A program made the translations under genes and the position numbers. From Mucilaginibacter sabulilitoris (GTDB lineage Bacteria; Bacteroidota; Bacteroidia; Sphingobacteriales; Sphingobacteriaceae): 64,000 bases of DNA. Where the stretch lies: assembly GCF_034262375.1 (NCBI RefSeq), contig NZ_CP139558.1:3844001-3908000 (forward strand). The letters run 5' to 3'. The stretch's first letter is position 1; each line of letters starts with the position of its first letter. Under the pieces are notes generated by a model. It was not told the DNA's origin and did no database searches. It worked only from the letters and a program-made list of their open reading frames with translations. Of the stretch, positions 34,803 through 43,142 are shown piece after piece.

Positions 34803-35234
34803 TTACTTCTTTTCTTCAAACTTATCCAATACAAATCTCAGCTTTCTATCCGGCGATTGTGGACTTTCGGCAACAAGGGTAACTTTTCCGTCTTTGCCTT
34901 CAATGGTTAATACGTAATCTTTTTCGCCGTTTCCGTCCTCATCTTTTAGTGTAGTATTAATTACCGATTTTCCTTCTTTAAATGGTGTTTGCCAGTTGCA
35001 GTTGTTTGATTTGATGGTGCCCGTCAGCGTTTGTTTTCCGTTCTCGATATTAACGGAGATATTTTTGTCATTTATTTCAATAATGGTTTGCTCATCTGCA
35101 GTTCGCTCCAGGTTGCCGCTCCCGTCCAGGTGCTCGGTTTTTGAAGTTACAAGGTTTAGTTTTTTGTCGCATTGTGCGAAGGTTACGGTGCAGCCGGCAA
35201 TGAGCAGCAGCAATGTAATAATGGTTGATTTCAT
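34803..35234 (-). CDS. Small secreted protein of unknown function
   Basis: 143 aa. The N-terminal signal sequence (about 1-20, TIITLLLLIAGCTVTFAQ) is probably cut after AQ, though the GC at 14-15 could act as a lipobox. The mature part is a hydrophilic, strand-rich domain with repeated charged turns (KDEDGNGEKDYV, IEGKDGK) and only two cysteines (CDKK, NNCNW), which could form a disulfide. I do not recognise the family. It stands alone on the minus strand. Confidence 0.7.
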   Translation of the reverse strand: MKSTIITLLLLIAGCTVTFAQCDKKLNLVTSKTEHLDGSGNLERTADEQTIIEINDKNISVNIENGKQTLTGTIKSNNCNWQTPFKEGKSVINTTLKDEDGNGEKDYVLTIEGKDGKVTLVAESPQSPDRKLRFVLDKFEEKK

Positions 35235-35395
35235 GGGATTTGCTTTTTTTGGTTAATAACTTAAATAAAGATAGGTGTTTTATATAGTATTATGCAATAC
35301 ATAGTACTATTTTAATATAATAAAAAGCATATCTATTTGTTAATGAGTTATTAAATCATCTTATCTAAACCTTTTGTAAAACGGATTAGACTGAT

Positions 35396-36352
35396 TTACC
35401 CTTTAGCTATGATGTCATTGATAATCATATCGGCATGGATACGGGAGTTTTCAATGAACCATAAATGGGTATCCAAACCACCGCAAACCACACCGGCAAG
35501 GTACAAGCCGGGCAGGTTGGTCTCCATGGTTTCGTGGTTGTATTGGGGTATGAATTTATCTTCAGACAGTATAATCCCCAGTTTTTTCAGGAAATCGAAA
35601 TTGGGTTTATAGCCGGTCATGGCCATTACATAATCATTTGGAATAGTAATCAGTCCTTCCGGGGTTTTAATATCAACCTCATGCTCGCGGATGGCTTCGA
35701 GGTTGGAGTTAAAGTATGCCTTGATGCTGCCTTCTTTAATCCGGTTCAGGATGTCGGGGCGCACCCAATATTTTACGCGGGTACTTATTTCGCTGCCGCG
35801 CACTACCAAAGTAACTTCAGCGCCTTTGCGGTAGGTTTCCAGGGCTACATCTATAGCGGAATTACTGGAGCCAACTACCACTACCTTTTGCAGGGTGTAA
35901 TAATGAGGGTCCTGGTAATAGTGTTTTACTTTGGGCAGGTCTTCGCCCGGAATATCCAAATTGACCGCTATATCATAAAACCCGGTAGACAGGATAACTT
36001 TTTTGGCGTGGTAGGTTGTTTTAGTTGTGCTAATAGTATAGCCGCCATTTTCTGCCTTAACGTTGTTAACTTCCTCAAACAGGTTTATGGGCAAATGATT
36101 GGATAAGGCAACCCTGCGATAATACTCCAGCGCGTCGGCACGGGTAGGTTTGTTATGTACGGTTACAAAAGGTACCCCGCCAATCTCCAGCTTTTCGGAA
36201 GTGGAGAAGAATGTCATGGTTGAAGGATAGTTGTACAACGAATTAACCAGGCAGCCTTTTTCAACAATTACAAAACTTAAGCCGGCTTTTTGGGCAGCTA
36301 AGCCGCAAGCCAAGCCAATTGGGCCGCCGCCTATAATGAGTATATCGAGCAT
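35396..36352 (-). CDS. ypdA: YpdA-family flavin oxidoreductase
   Basis: 318 aa with FAD motif IIGGGPIGLACGLAA (5-19), NADP motif VVVGSSNSAIDVALE in the middle and MAMTGYKPNFDFL. GVVCGGLDTHLWFIENSR at the C-terminus is distinctive for YpdA, the putative bacillithiol-disulfide reductase of Firmicutes and many Bacteroidota. Unlike thioredoxin reductase it lacks the CxxC pair. It probably reduces the oxidised low-molecular-weight thiol in the cytosol. It is a single gene on the minus strand. Confidence 0.9.
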   Translation of the reverse strand: MLDILIIGGGPIGLACGLAAQKAGLSFVIVEKGCLVNSLYNYPSTMTFFSTSEKLEIGGVPFVTVHNKPTRADALEYYRRVALSNHLPINLFEEVNNVKAENGGYTISTTKTTYHAKKVILSTGFYDIAVNLDIPGEDLPKVKHYYQDPHYYTLQKVVVVGSSNSAIDVALETYRKGAEVTLVVRGSEISTRVKYWVRPDILNRIKEGSIKAYFNSNLEAIREHEVDIKTPEGLITIPNDYVMAMTGYKPNFDFLKKLGIILSEDKFIPQYNHETMETNLPGLYLAGVVCGGLDTHLWFIENSRIHADMIINDIIAKG

Positions 36353-36384
36353 GTTGCGAAGATAGTCAGTTTAGGGGGGAAGTA

Positions 36385-36460
36385 ATATCGAATAATGAAT
36401 TTTGACTGGCGAATGTCGAAGTACTTTATTATTGGATATTGGGTGTTCGATATTTTCCTC
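36385..36460. repeat. Imperfect palindrome of AATATCGAA-type words
   Basis: AATATCGAATAATGAA at the left and TTGGGTGTTCGATATT at the right are inverted partners, with intermediate words such as GAATGTCGAAG and TTGGATATTGG. It lies between ypdA and the SRP RNA gene and belongs to the window's word-repeat class. Confidence 0.7.
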
Positions 36461-36485
36461 CCCGGAAAAATCAGGGCATAAAAAA

Positions 36486-36582
36486 GGGTAAGCTACTTTT
36501 ATCGCGCCGCTCAACTCTCTACCCTTGCTGTGTTCCCACCCTGGGGGAGTTCAAGAGGAGCTGGCCGTAAAAGACTTACCCC
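36486..36582 (-). ncRNA. ffs: Small SRP RNA (4.5S-type)
   Basis: Read on the minus strand, the ends pair (GGGTAAG near 36582 with CTTACCC at 36486-36492). The apical part contains CTCCCCCAGGGTGGGAACA followed by CAGCAAGGGTAG, the conserved helix-8 asymmetric loops that bind Ffh. A T-run (the complement of 36481-36485) follows the 3' end as a terminator tail. The RNA is about 97 nt and targets ribosomes to the membrane with Ffh and FtsY. Confidence 0.9.
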
Positions 36583-36586
36583 GGCG

Positions 36587-36594
36587 CAAATATA
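36587..36594 (-). promoter_or_regulatory. Promoter -7 element TATATTTG of the SRP RNA gene
   Basis: TATATTTG on the minus strand is an exact match to the Bacteroidota TAnnTTTG consensus. It is placed about 5-8 nt before the predicted RNA 5' end. The -33 element is not obvious in the AT-rich stretch upstream. Confidence 0.7.
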
Positions 36595-36694
36595 GGAAAA
36601 GGTTTGTTTATGGTTAATAAATTGTTAAAAAAGATAATAGGCTATCATTTAGTATTTTATCTTTTTTTGCCCTCCAAATTTAGTCTGACCAGCG

Positions 36695-37267
36695 TTATAA
36701 AGCTGCCTGTTTTTTCCCGAACGGCAGCTTTTTATACACTTTATAATGGTCAAAAAGGTTACCGCTTTGTTTTTCTAATATGGTTAAACCGTCGGCTTCA
36801 AAGGTGTCTTTATAGTCGTTTTGTTGAAAATACGGCCATAAGGTGTCGAAACAGGCTGTGGGTATTTTGCGGGTAATGGTAATATGCGGATTAAGTTTTC
36901 TGTTTATCCTTAATGCCTGCTTAACACTGTCAAACCATTGTTTTGTTTCTTCATCTAACTCCAGGGCCGCGTAAATGGTCCTGAAATTTGGCCCGTGAAC
37001 AAAAAACTTGAAGCCGCTGATCTTTAATTCACGAGCAGGTATTGTCCTGATCTTAAAATCCATCAGTTCATAAAAAGGCTTAAGTGCTACCGGTTTTTGG
37101 GTAAGTTCATCAATTTCATCCCTGATCATATCAAAAGAGATATGCGCCCTGGCATACATTCCCGGAAACTTCCCGATGTGTTTACCGCATGAACGTTTGA
37201 ATAACCTGATCTTTTTATCTACGTGCTCAGGCGCCGAAATAATGGTAAGATAATCTTTGTGATCCAT
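36695..37267 (-). CDS. 2H phosphoesterase (LigT-like), second of a tandem pair
   Basis: 190 aa. Two H-x-[ST] motifs are visible: AHISF (about residue 42) and PHITIT (about 127), the catalytic histidines of the 2H phosphoesterase superfamily that includes 2',3'-cyclic RNA phosphodiesterases. It lies 9 bp downstream of a paralogue with the same motif order and similar blocks (YLTIISAPE versus YLMLFSPPE, LWPYF versus LWPNF). It is probably cotranscribed with it. The substrate is unknown. Confidence 0.82.
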   Translation of the reverse strand: MDHKDYLTIISAPEHVDKKIRLFKRSCGKHIGKFPGMYARAHISFDMIRDEIDELTQKPVALKPFYELMDFKIRTIPARELKISGFKFFVHGPNFRTIYAALELDEETKQWFDSVKQALRINRKLNPHITITRKIPTACFDTLWPYFQQNDYKDTFEADGLTILEKQSGNLFDHYKVYKKLPFGKKQAAL

Positions 37268-37276
37268 GACGTTTTG

Positions 37277-37906
37277 TTAAAAAAGATTGATTTGATCCCT
37301 AAACTGGCTATCAGCTTCGGCTTGCCTGCTAATGATGGCATCGGCAGTATTGGAAATGCTTGTTCTGCTTTTAAATTCAAAAGTTTTATAATGTTCCCAT
37401 TGCGGAGCGGCAGCAAATGTTGCGCGTTTCAACAGGTGCAATTCCCTTATCCAAAAGGGTTCAACCAGTTTTTTATGTCTGAAATTTGGCCATAGCAGGT
37501 TAAAGTCGCTTTCGGCAATGTCGCGGGTAACCGTAATATGCGGTACAATGGTTTTCCTAACGCTTAGTTTCTTTTTTAACTGCTGAAACCATTCATCAAC
37601 GGCCGGGGTAATCCTGATGTGGGCGTAAATGGTCACCCGGCCATGCAGGTGCTGGAAATAATTAAAACCATCAAGGTGCAACAACACCGGCGGCAAGGTA
37701 TTTAAACTGTTCTCGAGTTTCAGTAGGTTTGTTTGGGCCATGAATGGTTTCTGACGCTCCAGGTGATGCACGGAGATGTGCGCTGGCGAATTCATGCTTT
37801 TGTAATTGCCAATTAATTTAGCCGAAGCTTTTTTATAGCGCGCAATTTCATGTTTAATCGCTTCGGGCGGCGAAAACAGCATCAAATAATCCTCATACAT
37901 ATTCAT
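37277..37906 (-). CDS. 2H phosphoesterase (LigT-like), first of a tandem pair
   Basis: 209 aa. Catalytic motifs are AHISVHH (about 42) and PHITVTRD (about 123). The C-terminal ~40 residues (SRTSISNTADAIISRQ) extend beyond the domain and are absent from the paralogue at 36695-37267. It is divergent from dinB across 71 bp that carry a direct repeat, so both units may answer to the same regulator, possibly DNA damage. The role could be RNA repair or cyclic-phosphate removal; this is inference. Confidence 0.82.
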   Translation of the reverse strand: MNMYEDYLMLFSPPEAIKHEIARYKKASAKLIGNYKSMNSPAHISVHHLERQKPFMAQTNLLKLENSLNTLPPVLLHLDGFNYFQHLHGRVTIYAHIRITPAVDEWFQQLKKKLSVRKTIVPHITVTRDIAESDFNLLWPNFRHKKLVEPFWIRELHLLKRATFAAAPQWEHYKTFEFKSRTSISNTADAIISRQAEADSQFRDQINLF

Positions 37907-37926
37907 GGCTACAAGTTTTAGAGAAC

Positions 37927-37958
37927 AAAAATGCTAATATTTTTAGTAAAATGCTAAT
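37927..37958. promoter_or_regulatory. Direct repeat AAAATGCTAAT x2, 21 bp apart, in the dinB divergent promoter
   Basis: Identical 11-mers at 37927-37937 and 37948-37958, exactly two helical turns apart, sit between the divergent dinB and 2H-phosphoesterase genes and 20-50 bp before the dinB ATG. CTAA ... TTAG dyads overlap them. This is likely an operator for an unknown regulator. Confidence 0.55.
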
Positions 37959-37977
37959 TTTATTTTCATATTTGTAC

Positions 37978-39162
37978 ATGGATATTAAGCGGCATATCGT
38001 ACATATCGATCTTGATTCGTTCTTTGTATCTGTTGAGCGCAAGTTTAACCCGGCCCTGATAGGTAAACCGGTGATCATTGGTGGCTCGGCCGAAAGGGGA
38101 GTGGTGGCCTCATGCAGTTATGAGGCGCGTAAATACGGCGTACACTCCGCTATGCCTACACGGCAGGCGCTCAAGCTTTGTCCGCATGCTATCGTAATCC
38201 ACGGTACACATGGGCGCTATTCAGACGCCTCACGCGAGGTAACGCAAATTATCCATGACTCCGTACCGCTTTATCAAAAAACATCGGTTGATGAGTTTTA
38301 TATCGACCTTACAGGTATGGACCGTTTTTATGATTGTTATCAGGTAGCCCGTAACCTGCGCCAAAAAGTGATCAGGGAAACCGGTCTACCTATTTCTTTT
38401 GGCATGGCATCGGGCAAAACCGTTGCCAAAATGGCAACCAACCAGGCTAAACCCAACGGCGAGCTTTTTGTTAAGCATGGCGACGAACTGCAATTTCTGG
38501 CGCCCCTCAACATCGGCAAAATACCCGGCCTTGGCGAGAGTACCTGCCAAAAGCTGTATCAGTATGGTATTGAGAAAATAGGTGATCTGCAAAAAACAAA
38601 TATCCGTTTTTTGGAAGCTGTTTTTGGTAAGGCCGGCAGGTATCTGTGGGAAAAGGCCCACGGTATTGATGATAGTGAAATAGTTCCGCACTCCGACCGT
38701 AAATCCATATCAACCGAACATACTTTCATGACCAATGTAAACGACCTGCGTACATTGGAAACCTCGTTGGTGTCCATGACCGAAGAGCTATCGGGCAAAT
38801 TGCGCAGGGAGAATAAACTGGCATCATGTATGGCTATTAAGGTACGTTATGCCAATTTTGAAACCCATACCCAGCAGCAACGAATCCCACTTACAGCAGC
38901 CGAACATATATTGATACCGGGCATAAAAAACCTGCTTAAACAAGCCTGGAACCAGCACCGCCCCATCAGGCTGATAGGCGTAAGACTCAGCAACCTGTGC
39001 AGCGGCAGTTACCAGATTAATTTGTTTGAAGATAATGAGGAACGCATCAGGCTTTACCAGGCCATGGACAAGATCAATTTTAAGTTTGGCGACAAAACCG
39101 TTTGCCGCGCCGCCGGAATGGAAATAGGTACCCGCAATTTTAATCCTTTTTTGAAGGATTAA
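37978..39162 (+). CDS. dinB: DNA polymerase IV (Y family)
   Basis: 394 aa from the ATG at 37978 (MDIKRHIVHIDLDSFFVSVE); the earlier in-frame start at 37951 lies in the operator. Catalytic carboxylates are in HIDLDSFF and TSVDEFYIDLTG. GKTVAKMATNQAKPNG and the KIPGLGEST helix-hairpin-helix motif follow. The little-finger domain and a short C-terminal tail with NLFEDNEE are present; QINLF resembles a clamp-binding motif. It performs error-prone translesion synthesis. It is divergent from the 2H pair. Confidence 0.94.
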   Translation: MDIKRHIVHIDLDSFFVSVERKFNPALIGKPVIIGGSAERGVVASCSYEARKYGVHSAMPTRQALKLCPHAIVIHGTHGRYSDASREVTQIIHDSVPLYQKTSVDEFYIDLTGMDRFYDCYQVARNLRQKVIRETGLPISFGMASGKTVAKMATNQAKPNGELFVKHGDELQFLAPLNIGKIPGLGESTCQKLYQYGIEKIGDLQKTNIRFLEAVFGKAGRYLWEKAHGIDDSEIVPHSDRKSISTEHTFMTNVNDLRTLETSLVSMTEELSGKLRRENKLASCMAIKVRYANFETHTQQQRIPLTAAEHILIPGIKNLLKQAWNQHRPIRLIGVRLSNLCSGSYQINLFEDNEERIRLYQAMDKINFKFGDKTVCRAAGMEIGTRNFNPFLKD

Positions 39163-39177
39163 CGTAATAAAACGCGA

Positions 39178-39210
39178 TAGTGTCATCCTAAACGCCGTGA
39201 AGGATCTGTT
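39178..39210. repeat. Half element of the GTCATnCTGA family
   Basis: GTGTCATCCTAAACGCCG and GTGAAGGATCT match one arm of the elements at 1448-1535 and 18853-18928. The second arm is missing: the GC-rich palindrome 39226-39412 begins where it should be. Confidence 0.6.
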
Positions 39211-39225
39211 GACAGTTTCTTTTTT

Positions 39226-39412
39226 TAACCCTCATTGCGGCGAAGCCGTAGAGGGTGATCCAGCGAAGCGCAGATCGGGTGAGTCTAACGCTCAACTGTT
39301 CGTTATCTTTAAATATGTCATCTATAAAGAAGACATTGCAAATTCTGTGAAGACTCACCCCGGCTTCGCTTTGCTCGCCGCCCCTCTCTACGGCTTCGCC
39401 GCAAAGAGGGGA
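39226..39412. repeat. GC-rich long palindrome (CCCTCTNTGCGGCGAAGCCGTAGAG family)
   Basis: Left part 39228-39286 (CCCTCATTGCGGCGAAGCCG ... GGGTGAGTCT) is mirrored by 39352-39412 (AGACTCACCCCGGC ... CGGCTTCGCCGCAAAGAGGG). The arms are about 60 bp and imperfect around a ~65 bp AT-rich centre. It has no coding content. Confidence 0.8.
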
Positions 39413-39433
39413 TTATATGATTCTTATTTTTTA

Positions 39434-39512
39434 TTTGTCATGCTGAAATGAAGAACCTTATATGCTTTGCAAGTTCAACGATAGATTCTTCCCCGCGTTC
39501 AGAATGACAAAT
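39434..39512. repeat. Inverted-repeat element of the GTCATnCTGA family
   Basis: TTTGTCATGCTGAAATGAAGAA on the left arm is mirrored by GATTCTTCC and GTTCAGAATGACAAATT on the right. It completes a cluster of three repeats in the 475 bp between dinB and the acyltransferase gene. Confidence 0.78.
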
Positions 39513-39549
39513 TATGCCTTAATCAACCCGCGCTTTCCCGCTATAACCT

Positions 39550-39579
39550 ACCATTGGTCAAAGGAAAATTACCATTGGT
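39550..39579 (+). promoter_or_regulatory. LytTR-type operator: ACCATTGGT, 12-bp spacer, ACCATTGGT
   Basis: Two identical 9-mers at 39550-39558 and 39571-39579. Nine-bp direct repeats with a 12-13 bp gap are the known binding pattern of LytTR regulators (consensus [TA][AC][CA]GTTN[AG][TG]); ACCATTGGT fits 8 of 9 positions. It is 60 bp upstream of the acyltransferase start, in an operon that encodes its own LytTR regulator (41897-42592), so autoregulation is likely. Confidence 0.7.
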
Positions 39580-39638
39580 CAAACTGTTTTTATCAAGTAA
39601 CCAGCTGTTGCTTCTTTTGATAAAAAAAGGACAACAAT

Positions 39639-40853
39639 ATGGAAACCACACAACGTCAAACTTACCTGGATTGGTTAAGGATATTATCAATAGCAGGTGT
39701 ATTAGTTTTTCACTCCGCCATGCCTTATGCAGCCGGCGAAACCTGGCATATCCGTAACAAGGAAACCAGCGATCTGCTTACCTATTTTATTGCTTTTATG
39801 CACCTGTTCCGGATGCCGTTATTGTTTTTTATCAGCGGTACCGTAAGTTACTATATGATGAAAAACCGCAGCGCCTTAAGTTTTATAGGCTTGCGGTGTA
39901 CCCGATTGCTTATCCCTTTGCTTGTGGGTATGTTTATTATAGTGCCACCGCAAATATACATGGAACGCTTAACACAGGGCTTTACAGGTAATTACTGGGA
40001 TTTTTACAAAACCGTATTTCAGTTTGTGCCATACCCCATGGGCGGCAGCTTTAGCTGGCACCATCTATGGTTTATAGCTTATCTGTTTATATATGACCTT
40101 GTATTTGCACCATTTTTTATGTGGATGGTATCGGACAAAAGCAATAATGTTAAACAGGCCTTGCACAAGTTAAGCAAAGGTAAACTGGTTTACCTGTTAG
40201 CTATTCCGTCTGTAATTTGGTATGCGCTGCTGAGCAAACGCCTGCCCGAAACTGCCGATCTGGTTCATGATGGCTGTTATTTTGTTTACTGGCTGTTATT
40301 TGTATTGGCAGGGTTTATATGCATACAGGTGCCTTCGCTCATAGATAGTCTGCAGCGTAACCGCCGTTTTGCCATCAGCATAGGTTTTGTAAGCCTCATG
40401 ATGTACTACTATGTATGGTTTAACGATGCAAAACTGCCTTTTGTCCCCGATGCAATATGGCCATTCTTTTCTGCCGCTTTAAAGCCTGTTATTGCATGGA
40501 GTTGGGTAATGGGTTTTATTGGTTATGGCAAGCAATACCTTAACCACCCGCACCGTGTACTCAACTATGTAAATCAGGCGGTATATCCTTTTTACATCCT
40601 GCATCAAACAGTAATTGTTATTTTAGCCTATTACATTACCCGGTCGGCCGGCGATACCGTACTCATGAAATACATTTATACTGTTATAGTTACCTTGATT
40701 GTTACCATGGGTGTTTTTCACTTCTTTGTGAAACCCTATCCGGTAATACGGTTTTTGTTTGGCATGAAACCATTAAACAGCTCAAATAAAAAAGCCGCCC
40801 CAGCCGCTAAAGTATTTGTAGAAAAAGAATCATTAGTAGAAATTGCAGCATAA
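39639..40853 (+). CDS. Membrane acyltransferase (acyltransferase family 3 / OpgC-like)
   Basis: 404 aa with about 10 membrane helices. The N-terminal YLDWLRILSIAGVLVFHS carries the conserved R and H of acyltransferase-3 proteins, and FRMPLLFFISG follows. It transfers acyl groups to surface glycans or other extracytoplasmic acceptors; the acceptor is not known. It leads a three-gene operon with the sensor kinase (3 bp gap) and LytTR regulator. A PAAKVFVEKESLVEIAA tail is cytoplasmic. The upstream LytTR-type repeat suggests control by its own operon partner. Confidence 0.86.
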   Translation: METTQRQTYLDWLRILSIAGVLVFHSAMPYAAGETWHIRNKETSDLLTYFIAFMHLFRMPLLFFISGTVSYYMMKNRSALSFIGLRCTRLLIPLLVGMFIIVPPQIYMERLTQGFTGNYWDFYKTVFQFVPYPMGGSFSWHHLWFIAYLFIYDLVFAPFFMWMVSDKSNNVKQALHKLSKGKLVYLLAIPSVIWYALLSKRLPETADLVHDGCYFVYWLLFVLAGFICIQVPSLIDSLQRNRRFAISIGFVSLMMYYYVWFNDAKLPFVPDAIWPFFSAALKPVIAWSWVMGFIGYGKQYLNHPHRVLNYVNQAVYPFYILHQTVIVILAYYITRSAGDTVLMKYIYTVIVTLIVTMGVFHFFVKPYPVIRFLFGMKPLNSSNKKAAPAAKVFVEKESLVEIAA

Positions 40854-40855
40854 AA

Positions 40856-41893
40856 ATGGCAAGGTCACGATTTATAAAATATGTTTTCCCCGCAATATAC
40901 GGGCTGATTGTTTACTTTACCATAAGGTTGTTGCAGGATACCGAAAGTGGTTTCCGTTTCTGGAACAGACCGCTGCTGGTTAACGCGCTCGAAATTGGCT
41001 TAAGTATATTGGTTGGGTACATCTTCATATACATGATAAACTATGTGTGTGACCTTACCGACCGGCGGCAACAACCTGGTGACAAGTTAACCCCATCATT
41101 ATTATGGCGGGAAATATACATGGTTGCCGGTTTAAGCATTATCCTGGTTAATTTGATATTTACCCCGATAGCTGCATTTACAGACGATGGCTTATCATGG
41201 AGCGATCTGACGAGCATTAATATTGTTCCCCTGTTGTATGTGCTTATATATTATGGCGTTATCCGCAGCGGTAAGTTTTTAAAAGCTTATATTGAGCATC
41301 AGCTGCTGGTAGAGAAATTGACCAACGACAAATTAGAAACCGAACTGAAGTTTTTAAAGGCACAATATCATCCTCACTTTTTGTTCAACGCGCTGAACAC
41401 CATTTATTTTCAAATGGATGAGGATGTACTGGGAGCAAAAAAGAGTACCGAGTTGCTCTCCAGTTTGTTAAGATATCAGCTTTACGACCAGCAGCAGCAG
41501 GTTGCTGTGCGGCAGGAGCTGGAATACCTGGAAAACTACATTCAGCTGCAAAAGATCAGGGCGAGCCAAAAAATGCGTTTAAATGTAGCTTTTGACGAAC
41601 AATTAACCGATCAGCAGATTTACCCCTTGCTTTTATTGCCACTGGTAGAGAATGCTTTTAAATATGCAGGCGGAAAATACACCATTGATATTACGGCAAA
41701 AGGTACCCCGAACGGCATTGTATTTAGGGTGTATAACGATACGCCGGCACAAATAAAACCTTCGGGTAATTATAGCGGCATAGGGCTGGAGAATTTAAAA
41801 AGGCGCTTACATTTGCTTTATCCGGATAAACACCGGCTGGTTACCGGCCACACAGAAAATAGCTACACCGCCGAACTGGAATTAAATTTTTAA
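40856..41893 (+). CDS. LytS/YehU-type sensor histidine kinase
   Basis: 345 aa. Four membrane helices (about 10-150) lead into the His_kinase domain: the phospho-acceptor is in QYHPHFLFNALNTIYFQ (about residue 172), and N and G boxes are LPLVENAFKYAGG and GIGLENLKRRL. There is no separate extracytoplasmic sensor domain, so the signal is sensed in or near the membrane. It is encoded 3 bp after the acyltransferase gene and 4 bp before its LytTR partner. Confidence 0.92.
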   Translation: MARSRFIKYVFPAIYGLIVYFTIRLLQDTESGFRFWNRPLLVNALEIGLSILVGYIFIYMINYVCDLTDRRQQPGDKLTPSLLWREIYMVAGLSIILVNLIFTPIAAFTDDGLSWSDLTSINIVPLLYVLIYYGVIRSGKFLKAYIEHQLLVEKLTNDKLETELKFLKAQYHPHFLFNALNTIYFQMDEDVLGAKKSTELLSSLLRYQLYDQQQQVAVRQELEYLENYIQLQKIRASQKMRLNVAFDEQLTDQQIYPLLLLPLVENAFKYAGGKYTIDITAKGTPNGIVFRVYNDTPAQIKPSGNYSGIGLENLKRRLHLLYPDKHRLVTGHTENSYTAELELNF

Positions 41894-41896
41894 ATA

Positions 41897-42592
41897 ATGA
41901 CATCAATCAGTTGTATTATTACCGATGATGAACCATTTGCTCGCAAAGGGCTGGAAGGCTATGTTGCCAAAGCTGGTTTCTTTGATTTGAAGGCCCAATG
42001 TGAGGATGCCATGGAACTGGGTATGGTTTTATCGCAGCAGCCGGTTGATCTGCTTTTTCTGGATATACAGATGCCGCACTTAACAGGTGTCGATTTTATC
42101 AAGTCGCTGGCCAACCCGCCGAAGGTGATTTTTACTACTGCCTTTAAGGAGTACGCTACAGATGGTTTTGACCTTGATGTGCTGGATTATTTGCTTAAGC
42201 CAATTTCGTTTGAGCGTTTTATGAAAGCCGCTTTTAAAGCCAAAGACTACTTTGATCTGCGAAGCAGTAATAATGATACAAACTATCTGTTTGTAAAAAG
42301 TGATGGCAAGCTGGAGAAGGTGGTGTTTGATGAAGTGTTGTACATTGAAGGCATGGAAAACTATATCGTGATACACACCGCCAATAAAAAGATCATCACC
42401 CACAGTACTTTGAAAGCTTTTGCCGATAAGCTGCCCCAGCGCAGGTTTTTACAAACCCATAAATCGTACATTATAGCTCAGGATAAAATTACCTCTATTG
42501 AGGGTAATATGCTAAATGTTGGTCAGCACCAGGTACCGGTGAGCAGGCAATTACGCGATCAGGTGATGCGTACGCTTATTAATGAAAGATAG
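41897..42592 (+). CDS. LytTR-family response regulator
   Basis: 231 aa. The receiver domain has acidic D10/D11 and phospho-acceptor D56 (LLFLDIQMP), T in FTTAFKEYA and K in LLKPIS. The LytTR DNA-binding domain spans about 130-231 (YLFVKSDGKLEKV, RRFLQTHKSYIIAQ, VPVSRQLRDQV). It is the partner of the kinase just upstream. Candidate target: the 21-bp-period direct repeat at 39550-39579. Confidence 0.94.
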   Translation: MTSISCIITDDEPFARKGLEGYVAKAGFFDLKAQCEDAMELGMVLSQQPVDLLFLDIQMPHLTGVDFIKSLANPPKVIFTTAFKEYATDGFDLDVLDYLLKPISFERFMKAAFKAKDYFDLRSSNNDTNYLFVKSDGKLEKVVFDEVLYIEGMENYIVIHTANKKIITHSTLKAFADKLPQRRFLQTHKSYIIAQDKITSIEGNMLNVGQHQVPVSRQLRDQVMRTLINER

Positions 42593-42596
42593 AGGC

Positions 42597-43127
42597 TTAT
42601 TCAGATAGTTCCTTTTTCATCAAGAGGTCGGTTTGTTGTTCGCTGCCGAGCATGAACGGGTGGCTGCCAAATATATCGAACCCATGTTTCCGGTAAAAAT
42701 CAATAGCTTTTTGATTGTGCTCCCACACACCAAGCCAAACGTATTGCAAACCCATATCACGGGCAGTTTGCAAAGCGAAATTTAATAACTGGTGCCCGAT
42801 TTTTTTGCCATGATGTTCGGCCAGTACGTAAATACGTTCAACCTCGAGCGATTGACTGTCCTGCAGTTCAGTTTGGGCCGCGTTGAAATTGATCTTGATG
42901 TAGCCGGTTATCTCGCCGTCAAGCACAGCAAAATAAAAATGCGAATCGGGGTTGCTGAGCTCGTCCTTTACTTTTTGAGTAGTAAACGCCGTGGAAGCGT
43001 ATGCCTCCATATTTGCCGGATCATTTAAATGTGCAAAGAAATCAAAAAAAGTTTTTCTGCTAAAGGTAAGCAGTGTATCCGCATAGGCAAGGGTTGCTCT
43101 TTGAAGAACGATATTATTTTTGGTCAT
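42597..43127 (-). CDS. GNAT N-acetyltransferase
   Basis: 176 aa. VERIYVLAEHHGKKIGHQLLNFAL holds the acetyl-CoA loop (H-x-G-K-x-I-G), and WLGVWEHNQKAIDFYRKHGF is a typical GNAT C-terminal segment. It resembles spermidine/PaiA-type or ribosomal-protein-type acetyltransferases, but the substrate cannot be assigned. It converges with the LytTR gene (4 bp between stops) and follows the sigma-factor/membrane-protein pair on the same strand (15 bp). Confidence 0.87.
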   Translation of the reverse strand: MTKNNIVLQRATLAYADTLLTFSRKTFFDFFAHLNDPANMEAYASTAFTTQKVKDELSNPDSHFYFAVLDGEITGYIKINFNAAQTELQDSQSLEVERIYVLAEHHGKKIGHQLLNFALQTARDMGLQYVWLGVWEHNQKAIDFYRKHGFDIFGSHPFMLGSEQQTDLLMKKELSE

Positions 43128-43142
43128 TAAAATAGCTTGTAA

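Noticed and set aside
35465..36106. 213-aa open frame on the plus strand opposite ypdA
   Set aside because: Fully antisense to ypdA, whose FAD and NADP motifs are intact. The translated sequence has no recognisable domain.
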